From Schlesneria sp. (GTDB lineage Bacteria > Planctomycetota > Planctomycetia > Planctomycetales > Planctomycetaceae), in assembly GCA_025353525.1 (NCBI GenBank), contig JANXOO010001392.1:1-12436 (forward strand): a stretch of 12,436 nt of DNA, given 5' to 3'. This document shows, in pieces, positions 1 to 7,673 of the stretch; the stretch's first letter is position 1; each line of letters starts with the position of its first letter. The notes below the pieces were generated by a model. That model did not search any database and was not told the DNA's origin. It worked only from the letters and a program-made list of their open reading frames with translations. Both the position numbers and the translations under genes were made by a program.

Positions 1-1069
1 GTTTTCCAAAACGGTTTGCGAGGAATTCGTCAAAATCAACTTGTTCCTGGCGGATAAATCCCGATTCCGGCAATTTCCCGTGAACGTGCAGGTCGAGTGC
101 TGCGCAAATCGCCGCCGCTGTCGTGATCTGAATGGCACTCCAGACTTCATCGCCATGAGTCTGATGATACACTTTGCGAGCATCCCAAAGTTGTACCATT
201 TGACCGTCGCGCTGTCCGGTTGCCGTACAAAAGACAACGACCACGTCCTGCAACGTCCGTGGCAGTGCGTTTTCGAGAATCTCCTTGAGCAACTGGCGTC
301 GCTCACGCAGTCGAAGTTCATCGAGTAAAAACAGCATTCGATCGCGGTGACCGATGTACCGCACCGTTTTGTAATTCAGTTCGCGCAATCGGCCTTCGTA
401 CGTTTCACACAGCGTGCCCAGTCCGCCCGATGTCGAAAATGCTTCGTACTCGACCCCGTCGATTGAAAGATGTTCGAGTCCCTCAAGCGGCCAGCAATTC
501 TGGCGGACTCCCTGACGCACGACATCGCACGGGTTGCAGTATTCGTTGATCAATCCGTCCGTCGACCACGTCAGGTTGTACTTGAGGGAGTTTGTAGGGA
601 ATTCGGGCAATGCGCCAACTCGCAACAGTAATGAGTCGAGCGAATCGAACTTCTTCGCCAGATGGTTTGCAACGATGCCGACAAAACCGGGAGCCAGTCC
701 GCACTGGGGCATGAAGATCTGGCCCGGCCTGGCCGACTGAGCCAGCAGTCGGACTGCCGCCGTCGTTGCGACGTCTTCTGTCAGATCGAAATAGCTGACA
801 CCCGCCGCCAATGCGACACGGGCCACCATCGGATTCAGACTGAATGTCAGCGCTGAAATGACGGCGTTCATACCGCTCATCGCAGACAATAATTGCTGTT
901 CATTGGAAGCATCGAGTGTGACTGTTTCCACGCCAAACTTTGCATTCAGGCGACGGAGCGCTTCCGCATCGGAATCGGCCACGCGAACAACGTAGTCGCC
1001 CGATTGAGATAACAGGGTCGCGATCATTCGGCCGATCGTTCCCGCTCCTAACAACAGCACGGTGGTCAT
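1..1069 (-). CDS. Saccharopine dehydrogenase-family oxidoreductase (partial, 3' end outside window)
   Basis: I read this frame directly on the minus strand; it stays open for 356 codons and leaves the window at its left edge without a stop. The N-terminus is a Rossmann nucleotide-binding fold: GAGTIG at residues 8-13 follows a hydrophobic strand, and an acidic residue in VADSD (about 31-35) ends the second strand, which suggests NAD(H). The segment CGLAPGF (about 123-129) is typical of saccharopine reductase and lysine 6-dehydrogenase relatives, which reduce or oxidise lysine-derived imines in the cytoplasm. The family usually has about 370-400 residues, so little is probably missing. An in-frame ATG five codons upstream (1082-1084) is an alternative start; neither start has a convincing ribosome binding site. 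The exact substrate cannot be told. The WD40/cytochrome gene lies upstream on the same strand, 275 bases away, so co-transcription is possible but not shown. Confidence 0.85.
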   Translation of the reverse strand, partial: MTTVLLLGAGTIGRMIATLLSQSGDYVVRVADSDAEALRRLNAKFGVETVTLDASNEQQLLSAMSGMNAVISALTFSLNPMVARVALAAGVSYFDLTEDVATTAAVRLLAQSARPGQIFMPQCGLAPGFVGIVANHLAKKFDSLDSLLLRVGALPEFPTNSLKYNLTWSTDGLINEYCNPCDVVRQGVRQNCWPLEGLEHLSIDGVEYEAFSTSGGLGTLCETYEGRLRELNYKTVRYIGHRDRMLFLLDELRLRERRQLLKEILENALPRTLQDVVVVFCTATGQRDGQMVQLWDARKVYHQTHGDEVWSAIQITTAAAICAALDLHVHGKLPESGFIRQEQVDFDEFLANRFGK

Positions 1070-1344
1070 GTCGATTCGTCTCATAGCCGGGGATGATGCC
1101 GATGCCAGATATCGTGCTTGTTAGAACGCCGCGATCAGGGCGGTGACTCCGTCACTCGCAGGAAACGGCATCCGACGAAAGGATTCGACTGTCCCGACGA
1201 CAGGTGATGCCGCTCGCCGCGATGAACGATGCTTGTACCACATACACGCTCATTCAGAAAGTTGTGGTCGCGAACGGATTTCGTCGCGGTCCAAATAAAC
1301 GTGATTCCGGCCAATGCCCCTGACTGGGACGCAAGCGGTGACGA

Positions 1345-3270
1345 TCACTTTGCAGCCACAGGCTGTGACAACCCGGGGGCGGCGATGAACTTGAGAAGTT
1401 CCTTGCCGTCATCGTAGTTCCAGATTTTGACCTGGCCGTCGTGACTGCCACTGGCGACGCGTTTCGACGGGGCGTGAAAACTGGCCGCATAGACCCAGTC
1501 GTCGTGCGGTCCGAACTGTTTCACCTGGGCACCGTTCGTCACGTTGTGTTGTCGGGCGAATTTGTCGGCGCTGCCGCTGAATGCGGTTCCATCCGGTTGC
1601 ATCGAAATCCGGAAGACTTCACCTCCGAGGGCAATCTCGCGCACCTGTTTTGCTTCGACGATCGTCCAGACGCGAATGCGATTGTCCCGAGCACCGGTGG
1701 CGACCGACAGACCGTCGGGCAAAAAGCCGACGCCAAAGATCGGTTGTGCATGACCGTTGAAGGTCGCTTGCGATTCACCTGTGATACTGTCGAAAACTTT
1801 TGACGTCTTGTCCCGGCTGGCCGTCGCGATCTTTTTTCCATCAGGAGACCAGGCAACATCCATCACCCAGTCGGCATGGTCTTCGATAACTTTTTGCTGT
1901 TGTCGCGACGCGACATCGAACAGTCGAACCGATCGATCAGCGCACGCGACTGCGAGTCTCGTTCCATCGGGACTGAATGCGACCGAAAATACTTCGTCGT
2001 CCGTTGTCAGCAGGTCTGCCACCATTGCGCCATCGGCAACGTTGAATAGTTTGACTTCACCCATCTGGCCTGGAGTCCCGGCCGCGACTGCCAGCAATGA
2101 ACCGTCGGCCGAGAATTCGATGTCGTGCGGACGTTCTGCCAGGTTCCTGATGCGGCGAACAAGTTGCCCGTCTGACGGATTCCACAACAGTATTTCGCGA
2201 TATCCCGATGTGGCCAACAGTGAACCGTCCGGACTGAAACTTAAAGCCATCACAGGGACCGAGACACGATACGATTCGGGAGGCATCGGCTGGACGAGTT
2301 TAGGGATGATCGCGATCAAGCTCGCCGATGCCAGGATTCCAGCGTCTGGTTTCGCTCCGGTTTCGATCCATTTTTTGACGAGGGCGATTTGATCGGGAAG
2401 CAGCGGGTCGGCATCTTTGGGCATCGAATGGTCTTCGATCATTGTATGCAAAGGCGATTGGTCCGGTTGACCAGCGACGACCGAAGCGCCGCTCTCGCCC
2501 CCCTTCATCAGGTTGGCGTAGCTTTCGAGGTTCAATCGACCTTTGGCCGTTCTGGCGTTGTGACACGCAAGACACCGCTGCGAGAAGATCGGTGCGACCT
2601 GTTTGGCAAACGAGACAAGTCTTCCTGCTGATACAAGGCTCGATTCGACATCGATCTGGCGGGCGACGGAGTCTTTGGAGAGGGCAGCATAGGCCGCTTC
2701 GGCGGCGATCATTTCGGGTTGGAATGCCGCAATCGCGTCTTCTGCCGCTTTGATCTTTGCAGGCTGTTCGGCGATGACTTTCCGGGCGGCTGCGAGTGCT
2801 TCTTCAACGGGGACAGCTGACTTGATCGCTTCTTCCAGACTTTTTGTTGCGGCAACAAGTTTGTCAGCCGCAATTCCGGATTTGTCTGCTTCCGCCTGTT
2901 CGGTGTCTTTACCCTTCGCCTCGGTGGCTGACTTCGCAGCGGCTACTGATTCGGACTCGGACTTCGTTCGTTCTTCGGTGGCTTTCTTGATAGCCTCTTG
3001 CACCCCGGGAAGTTTTCCTTCGGCAATCTTGACCGCCGCTTCGGCCTTGTTGCGTGCGACCTTCAGCGCGGCAGCGATTGCCGCTTTGTCTTTGGCCGCA
3101 GTTCGAGCGGCGGTGATTGCCGGTTCTCCGGCGGCTTTCCGACCAAGTGCTTCATCCGCCAGCTTTTGCTGTTCAGCAATTTTCTGATCAAGCTCGGTCT
3201 GTGCGAACACGTTGCCGCTGCTGACCAAAAACACAAAATACGCGAGCAGAAGACGGGTAAAACGCTGCAT
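1345..3270 (-). CDS. Exported coiled-coil / planctomycete cytochrome c / WD40-repeat protein
   Basis: A 641-residue protein in four parts. Residues 1-23 form a signal peptide (basic MQRFTR, hydrophobic LLLAYFVFLV, cleavage near VFA-Q). Residues about 25-210 are very rich in Ala, Lys and Glu and are probably a long helical coiled coil. Residues about 218-310 are a planctomycete cytochrome c domain (PSCyt1 type): one haem-binding CLACH at 233-237, a GRLNLES/LMKGG segment, and HSMP near 281-284 offering Met283 as the second iron ligand. Residues about 338-620 hold seven WD40-like repeats with recurring FSPDG and WD-type turns, enough for one beta-propeller. It should act outside the cytoplasmic membrane; its partner and redox role are unknown. 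A longer frame begins at 3345, but I chose 3270 because GAGG lies eight bases upstream and the signal peptide starts there. Genes of this class often neighbour DUF1549/DUF1553 genes; none is visible here. Confidence 0.9.
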   Translation of the reverse strand: MQRFTRLLLAYFVFLVSSGNVFAQTELDQKIAEQQKLADEALGRKAAGEPAITAARTAAKDKAAIAAALKVARNKAEAAVKIAEGKLPGVQEAIKKATEERTKSESESVAAAKSATEAKGKDTEQAEADKSGIAADKLVAATKSLEEAIKSAVPVEEALAAARKVIAEQPAKIKAAEDAIAAFQPEMIAAEAAYAALSKDSVARQIDVESSLVSAGRLVSFAKQVAPIFSQRCLACHNARTAKGRLNLESYANLMKGGESGASVVAGQPDQSPLHTMIEDHSMPKDADPLLPDQIALVKKWIETGAKPDAGILASASLIAIIPKLVQPMPPESYRVSVPVMALSFSPDGSLLATSGYREILLWNPSDGQLVRRIRNLAERPHDIEFSADGSLLAVAAGTPGQMGEVKLFNVADGAMVADLLTTDDEVFSVAFSPDGTRLAVACADRSVRLFDVASRQQQKVIEDHADWVMDVAWSPDGKKIATASRDKTSKVFDSITGESQATFNGHAQPIFGVGFLPDGLSVATGARDNRIRVWTIVEAKQVREIALGGEVFRISMQPDGTAFSGSADKFARQHNVTNGAQVKQFGPHDDWVYAASFHAPSKRVASGSHDGQVKIWNYDDGKELLKFIAAPGLSQPVAAK

Positions 3271-3278
3271 GGAGCGAT

Positions 3279-3282
3279 CCTC
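3279..3282 (-). promoter_or_regulatory. Ribosome binding site of the cytochrome c/WD40 gene
   Basis: On the minus strand GAGG lies eight bases before the ATG at 3268-3270. It selects this start over the in-frame ATG 75 bases upstream, which would put a non-hydrophobic stretch in front of a clear signal peptide. Confidence 0.65.
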
Positions 3283-3421
3283 AATCGAATTCGATGCGAA
3301 CGGGTATGCTTCGGGGTGGGAGACCGGGCAGGCTGCGTCAACCAAAACGCAGAAATCAGCATCGCCCGATGCGTGCCCTGTGTCAAGGAGTAGAGACCGA
3401 GCGACTGGCGATTTAAGTGGA

Positions 3422-3447
3422 AGACAGGCTAAAGCCTGAACTCCAAC
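3422..3447 (+). repeat. Palindromic intergenic repeat, copy 1
   Basis: The core CAGGCTAAAGCCTG (3425-3438) is a perfect inverted repeat with six-base arms and an AA centre. The flanks AGA on the left and AACTCCAAC on the right are shared with the copy at 7622-7647. The two copies differ at only two of 26 positions, one in the palindrome centre and one in the right flank. Both lie between genes. I infer a dispersed REP-like element in this genome. Confidence 0.75.
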
Positions 3448-3626
3448 TTTGGGAACGGAGTCGAGCTTGCAGGCGAACCGGGTTTACGTCATGGGGTTGC
3501 ATCTTGCCGCCGATAAGAGTTGAAGGGGATCGTCGGCGCGCCGTGTTGCGCGACCGTCAGCATGTGGAACAGCCTTGCGATCCAACCAACAGGCCGAACA
3601 GGCTCGACAGACCACAGGATGTGACT

Positions 3627-3634
3627 GGAGGGGG
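3627..3634 (+). promoter_or_regulatory. Strong ribosome binding site of the Gly-rich lipoprotein gene
   Basis: GGAGGGGG ends four bases before the ATG at 3639 (its GGAGG core ends seven bases before). This purine-rich site, with the signal peptide that follows at once, fixes the start and rules out the longer frame from 3417. Confidence 0.75.
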
Positions 3635-3638
3635 CTCG

Positions 3639-4376
3639 ATGCGAAAAATTACCTGGAGAACGGTCGTTTTGGCCGGTCTGGCGTCTATTGGACTGATCCT
3701 GCCTGGCTGTGCCAGCGGCCCTTTTCCATTCAGTCAGTCATGGTATGCCGACCGGGCGAATGATCCGCCTGGTACGCGTCAGATCGATTCACACGGCAAA
3801 TTGTGGCCGCCGGTTGCAAGGCCCGTTGGTCGCAAACAAACCGGATTGCATGCCTACCACTACGCGCATTATTGGCCGTTTCCGCACAATCTGGATGACC
3901 GGGCCTACGTCGAAAATGTCTTTAACATACAGGCAGGCAGTGGTTGGGTCACCGCAACGACGTTGCACGATTACCACTTCAATCCTGAAACGCAACAACT
4001 GACAGATGCCGGGCGATCGCATTTAATGTGGATCGCACAATCGGTCCCTGTTCAATACAGGGCCGTCTATATCGACCAGGGCTTGTCACGCGAGACGGAT
4101 CAATTGCGGGTCGAAACGTCCGAAGAATTCTACCGCGATATGAATATTCCGGACCCACCGGTAGTTCTCGCAGTTGCCGACGACTTCCAGGGTCGACCAG
4201 CCGTCGAAGTCGATCGCATTCGTCAGCTTGAACTGCAGAGCATTCCAAAACCCAGGTTATTCTATATCGGCTCAGCCACCGCCGGTGGAACTGCCGGGGG
4301 TGGTACGCCTGGGGGTGCTGGCGGTGCCACAGGTGGTGCGGGGTCGACAACAACCAACTCGGGAAATGGCCGCTAG
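3639..4376 (+). CDS. Conserved-looking lipoprotein with aromatic/His motif and Gly-rich tail, function unknown
   Basis: A 245-residue protein. Residues 1-24 are a lipoprotein signal: basic MRK, a hydrophobic stretch, then lipobox LPGC with Cys24 as the acylated residue. Ala rather than Asp follows the Cys, which by the usual rule points to the outer membrane. The mature part begins with a Pro-rich section (NDPPGTRQ, KLWPPVARPVG, about 41-64) and an unusual aromatic and histidine cluster HAYHYAHYWPFPH (71-83). A segment near 109-170 (FNPETQQLTDAGRSHLMWIA and onward) faintly recalls the layout of OmpA-like domains but lacks their peptidoglycan-binding motif, so I do not assign that fold. The last 35 residues are Gly, Thr and Ser rich and look disordered. 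It is the first gene of a likely three-gene operon; the ATPase start follows 21 bases after its stop. I do not recognise a characterised family. Confidence 0.85.
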   Translation: MRKITWRTVVLAGLASIGLILPGCASGPFPFSQSWYADRANDPPGTRQIDSHGKLWPPVARPVGRKQTGLHAYHYAHYWPFPHNLDDRAYVENVFNIQAGSGWVTATTLHDYHFNPETQQLTDAGRSHLMWIAQSVPVQYRAVYIDQGLSRETDQLRVETSEEFYRDMNIPDPPVVLAVADDFQGRPAVEVDRIRQLELQSIPKPRLFYIGSATAGGTAGGGTPGGAGGATGGAGSTTTNSGNGR

Positions 4377-4397
4377 GAATCTGCTCGTCCCGACCTG

Positions 4398-5951
4398 ATG
4401 TCGACAGGACAGCACAAGACTGCTTTTCGATTCAATTCGCGCAGTTCTGCCCACACTGAAAGACTGCTGATGCCAGGCACTTCTTCCGTAGCAAAGCCTT
4501 TCGATTCGACGAGTCGACATCATTCGAACTCGCCGCAGGTCTACGACCTTTATGCCGATCTGTTTTCCAAACCGTCTGAGCAAGCGGTCACCGCCAGCTC
4601 CGGTACGGACAAAAGTGAGGCTCTACCCGTTCAGGCGGCACCGGCTCCCGCGCCGCGCAGCCCCAAAACATTGGCTGAAACGGGCCTGACACTGGGACAA
4701 TTAAGCGAACTGGTGTTGAAGACCCTGTATGTGCAAGGAATCCTGATTGGTGGCGACATCGCGAAATCGATTCGCCTGCCTTTCGGGATTATTAACGAAT
4801 CACTGCAGGCGTTGCGCGATCAAAAGCTTGTGGAAGTGGCGTCAGGCGATCTGGTGGGCCGGGTTTCATACCGGTTCGCGCTCACTGAAGTCGGTCGTGG
4901 GAGGGCCAGGGATTCGTTCGAAAACTGTCGATATGTCGGTCCTGCACCCGTTCCGATTGAGCAGTACGTCGAACACTGTCGGTTGCAGCATGTGACCGGG
5001 ACAGCATGCACGCCCACTGCACTGCGAGCGGCCTTCAAAGAGTTTGTGATTCGACCCGCCATGCTGGCAGAACTGGGGCCCGCTGTTTGCAGCGGCAAAT
5101 CAATCTTCGTTTACGGTCCGCCTGGAAACGGCAAGACTGTGATTGCCAAAGGATTAGGCCGGTTTCTGAATATGTTTGGTGGCGAGATTTATGTCCCGTA
5201 TGCGATTCTTGCCGAAAACAGCATTGTGACCGTTTTCGACCCCGGTATTCACCGCACGACGGATGATGCGGACCTGTCGCAACGCGGAATGGTATCGACG
5301 TCGACCGAGAAATCGAGCTACCTGGTCAACGAAGGCCCGGTTGACTTGCGTTGGCGGCGCATCAAACGTCCTGTCGTCATCACCGGCGGCGAACTGACGC
5401 TGGAAATGCTCGAATTACAGTACAGCAAAACCGCAAACTTTTATTCAGCCCCGCTTCACATCAAAGCCAATGGCGGCGTCTTTCTGATCGACGACTTCGG
5501 ACGGCAAATCGTCCGTCCCAAAGATCTGCTGAACCGCTGGATTGTGCCGCTTGAAGAGGGTGTCGATTATCTGACGCTCAACACGGGCAGAAAGTTCATG
5601 CTGCCGTTTGAACAATTAATCATCTTTTCAACGAACCTCGATCCCAAAGATCTGGTCGATGATGCATTCCTCAGGCGAATCAAACACAAAATCCGGATCG
5701 ATCCGCCGACACGGGATTTGTATACGGTCATTTTCCAGATGGCATGTCGGCAGCGAGCCATCCTGTACAACGAATCGTGTGTCGATGGACTGTTTGGCAA
5801 ATACTACGACCTTGGCCGAACGCCACGATCGAGCGACCCGCGCGATCTGCTCGAAATGGCCGTTTCAATTTGCCGGTTTCATGAACAACCCGTCGTGCTC
5901 ACGGAAGAGCTGATCGACGAATGTGCCAGACGCTTTTTCGGTGACATTTGA
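4398..5951 (+). CDS. AAA+ ATPase with N-terminal winged-helix-like domain
   Basis: A 517-residue soluble protein with no membrane segment. Residues 1-90 are polar and low in complexity, ending in a Pro/Ala-rich linker. Residues about 93-170 (LTLGQLSELVLKTLYVQG, then IAKSIRLPFGIINESLQAL) look like a winged helix. The AAA+ core follows: Walker A GPPGNGKT at 240-247, Walker B FLIDDFG at 362-368, sensor-1 Asn in FSTN (410-413), and a candidate arginine finger in FLRR (424-427). About 115 residues separate Walker A from Walker B, more than in most AAA+ proteins, so an insertion is likely. It should hydrolyse ATP to remodel a partner protein; the partner is unknown. The start is uncertain: ATG at 4398 or ATG at 4470, neither with a good ribosome binding site, so translation may be coupled to the preceding gene. 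It is probably co-transcribed with both lipoprotein genes. Confidence 0.88.
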   Translation: MSTGQHKTAFRFNSRSSAHTERLLMPGTSSVAKPFDSTSRHHSNSPQVYDLYADLFSKPSEQAVTASSGTDKSEALPVQAAPAPAPRSPKTLAETGLTLGQLSELVLKTLYVQGILIGGDIAKSIRLPFGIINESLQALRDQKLVEVASGDLVGRVSYRFALTEVGRGRARDSFENCRYVGPAPVPIEQYVEHCRLQHVTGTACTPTALRAAFKEFVIRPAMLAELGPAVCSGKSIFVYGPPGNGKTVIAKGLGRFLNMFGGEIYVPYAILAENSIVTVFDPGIHRTTDDADLSQRGMVSTSTEKSSYLVNEGPVDLRWRRIKRPVVITGGELTLEMLELQYSKTANFYSAPLHIKANGGVFLIDDFGRQIVRPKDLLNRWIVPLEEGVDYLTLNTGRKFMLPFEQLIIFSTNLDPKDLVDDAFLRRIKHKIRIDPPTRDLYTVIFQMACRQRAILYNESCVDGLFGKYYDLGRTPRSSDPRDLLEMAVSICRFHEQPVVLTEELIDECARRFFGDI

Positions 5952-5992
5952 TCGGAGAAAGGGTTCGCTTTTCACGGGCGTATCCTGCGTTC

Positions 5993-6000
5993 AAGGAGGA
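5993..6000 (+). promoter_or_regulatory. Ribosome binding site of the TPR lipoprotein gene
   Basis: AAGGAGGA sits seven bases before the ATG at 6008, close to the ideal anti-16S match. It selects this start over an in-frame TTG at 5948 that overlaps the stop codon of the ATPase gene. Confidence 0.8.
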
Positions 6001-6007
6001 TGAAAAC

Positions 6008-6781
6008 ATGCTGCGATCAATCACGGTTTTATCACTGTGTCTCGTTACAGGACTAACAGGTTGCGCGTCGTTCAGCGGACTCAACGGTATCAAAAAAACA
6101 TCGGTCAGCGCCACGCCCAACAAATCAGTCAGGTCATCACCGACGGTCGGTTCATCCGACTTTTCGACTTCGAATACGCTGTCGAATCCGACAAAACTCC
6201 ACCTGGCCTATGCGGCCTGGCACGAACAGTCGGGTGACTTTCACGAAGCCCGCGATTCGTACATGAAAGTTCTTGAAAAGAACCCCAAAGACATCGATGC
6301 CATTCTCGGCCTGGCCCGGATCGATCGCGCCTACGGACGAAACGACGAAGCCGACCTGCATTTGAAAAAGGCGCTCAAGCTGCATCCGAAAGACCCGAAA
6401 GTCTTCGTTGCGATCGGTCAAGCGCATGCGTCGAAACAGGAATGGGATCAGGCGATCGAAAAGATTCAGGTCGCCTGCAAGCTTGCCCCGTACGATACCA
6501 TCTACGAGTATCACCTTGCCGTTGTCGAAGCAGGCGCGGGGGACGTTCCCCATGCAATGGAGCACTTCAAGCGATCCGTCGGTGAGGCAGAAGCTCATTT
6601 CAACATCGGATTCATCCTGAATGAACAAGGTCACTCGTCCGATGCAGAAGCACATCTGGTTCAGTCGTTGAAGCTGAAACCCGATTTGAAACAGGCGCAA
6701 GCAGCGTTGACAGCGATCCGGTCAGGAAAAGAAGAAGAGATCCTTCCAGCAGCGTTTAATAAATCAGGTGGTCGACGATAA
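6008..6781 (+). CDS. TPR-repeat lipoprotein (TadD-like architecture)
   Basis: A 257-residue protein. The signal ends in lipobox LTGC with acylated Cys19 followed by Ala, so it is probably anchored in the outer membrane facing the periplasm. A Ser/Thr/Asn-rich linker (about 20-62) leads to a block of TPR-type helix pairs: about 63-95 (LAYAAWHEQSGDFHEARDSY), 96-129 (ILGLARIDRAYGRNDEADLH), 130-163, 164-193 and 194-227, each near 34 residues and often ending in a Pro (NPKD, HPKD, APYD, KPDL). TPR domains are protein-docking scaffolds. A lipobox followed by TPRs is the architecture of TadD/PilF-type pilotins of pilus systems, but many unrelated lipoproteins share it. It lies 56 bases after the ATPase gene and is probably the last gene of that operon. 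No intrinsic terminator was found just after it. Confidence 0.88.
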   Translation: MLRSITVLSLCLVTGLTGCASFSGLNGIKKTSVSATPNKSVRSSPTVGSSDFSTSNTLSNPTKLHLAYAAWHEQSGDFHEARDSYMKVLEKNPKDIDAILGLARIDRAYGRNDEADLHLKKALKLHPKDPKVFVAIGQAHASKQEWDQAIEKIQVACKLAPYDTIYEYHLAVVEAGAGDVPHAMEHFKRSVGEAEAHFNIGFILNEQGHSSDAEAHLVQSLKLKPDLKQAQAALTAIRSGKEEEILPAAFNKSGGRR

Positions 6782-7170
6782 CTGCCCCGCCCAGGCGACT
6801 GCGACATTCCAGACCTGTATGCGGTCACAAAAAAAACAGACTTGCGCCCCCATTGTTCACCTCATTTCTTTGTTCCTCACGCGACGCTTGATGCCAGATT
6901 GCGATGAACGTTTGCCGGGCAGTTCTGATATCCCGTTTGCGCTCTCGTGTGGGAAAGTGCGGTGTCCTGTTTTGGCTTGAAATGGTAAAGCGGGCGCGGC
7001 TCATTGATTTGATTCAGGCAGGGAATTATCTGCTGTCTTTCGTTGGCTGATGCACACTCATGTGATGCGCTGGCACCCACACTGCCACGCCGAGGGGACA
7101 GGGCATCTCTATCAGGGTCCTCGCAGGAAAGGAGCAACTGAGGGGTCTTCCGTTCCCGAAGTTGACCGAC

Positions 7171-7203
7171 GAACCACGCTCGCAGTCCTGCGAGCAACGG
7201 TTC
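7171..7203. repeat. Two-tier hairpin (inverted repeat)
   Basis: Inner arms GCTCGCAG (7178-7185) and CTGCGAGC (7188-7195) are perfect reverse complements around a two-base centre. Outer arms GAACC (7171-7175) and GGTTC (7199-7203) also pair, separated from the inner stem by two and three bases. This gives thirteen pairs in 33 bases. There is no adjacent T or A run, so it is not a typical intrinsic terminator. Its role is unknown. Confidence 0.6.
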
Positions 7204-7591
7204 CTGAATGGCCTGCGAAGTGACGGGGGCAAAGACGGATGATGCTGATTGACCAGAAGTCGACCGGAACCGTACCAGGTCAGGGAGAATCGACTGGCTC
7301 CGAGCGACAGGTCGATCGCTACCCGTGCTCGAAAACACCGCGAGCAGGTCAACACGACTCGTCAGCCATCCTGGCGCCATGTCGGATCAACCATGCCACG
7401 AATACCTCGCTGCGGGCTACCTGATCGTCGCCGGTGTGGTGGTCATGCTTTTCGATCAAAGAAAACAACGATGCGGACACGATCATCCGTTGACGTGAAT
7501 CGCTCAAAGTTGGTCGTTTCGTTTCGACGCAGAAGGCGTCATAGACATTAGCCGGGGTCAAAGCGGCGCCCTGACCCGCGCCTGCTGTCTG

Positions 7592-7608
7592 TGATCGCGA
7601 AGCGATCA
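7592..7608. repeat. Inverted repeat TGATCGC/GCGATCA
   Basis: Seven-base perfect arms surround a GAA loop. It lies 13 bases before the second palindromic repeat. The sequence GCGATcAAGTGGA that follows resembles GCGATttAAGTGGA just before copy 1, so this may be part of a longer repeat unit. Confidence 0.55.
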
Positions 7609-7621
7609 AGTGGATGAACAA

Positions 7622-7647
7622 AGACAGGCTCAAGCCTGAACTGCAAC
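7622..7647 (+). repeat. Palindromic intergenic repeat, copy 2
   Basis: The core CAGGCTCAAGCCTG (7625-7638) has the same six-base arms as copy 1 at 3422-3447, with CA instead of AA in the centre. The flanks AGA and AACTGCAAC match apart from one base. Both copies have the same orientation relative to the window. Confidence 0.75.
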
Positions 7648-7656
7648 GAAGACAGG

Positions 7657-7673
7657 CCATTTTCCGGAAATGG
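7657..7673. repeat. Inverted repeat CCATTT/AAATGG
   Basis: Six-base arms flank a TCCGG centre, ten bases after the second palindromic repeat. It is short and could be chance or part of the same repetitive block. Confidence 0.35.

Larger units (their letters stand above)
3271..3638. other. Divergent intergenic region with palindromic repeat
   Basis: This 368-base stretch separates the minus-strand cytochrome/WD40 gene from the plus-strand lipoprotein gene, so it should carry promoters for both. I could not identify a convincing -35/-10 pair on either strand. It contains one copy of the palindromic repeat at 3422-3447. An open frame that continues the lipoprotein gene upstream to 3417 begins inside that repeat and is probably not translated. 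Confidence 0.6.

Noticed and set aside
1143..1155. GTGAC/GTCAC hairpin after the cytochrome/WD40 gene as terminator
   Set aside because: Only a five-base stem, no T run, and about 190 bases from the stop codon.
1757..3187. Plus-strand open frames opposite the cytochrome/WD40 gene
   Set aside because: They mirror the codon bias of the Ala-rich minus-strand gene; the Ser/Ala-rich products are antisense shadows.
3417..3638. Longer N-terminus for the Gly-tailed lipoprotein
   Set aside because: It would begin inside the palindromic repeat and bury the lipoprotein signal; GGAGGGGG and MRK at 3639 give a far better start.
6152..6700. Minus-strand open frame of 182 codons opposite the TPR gene
   Set aside because: It lies wholly inside the TPR lipoprotein gene on the other strand and has no independent evidence.
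6877..7380. Minus-strand open frame of 167 codons
   Set aside because: No ribosome binding site, no recognisable domain or signal peptide, and it crosses the two-tier hairpin at 7171-7203.
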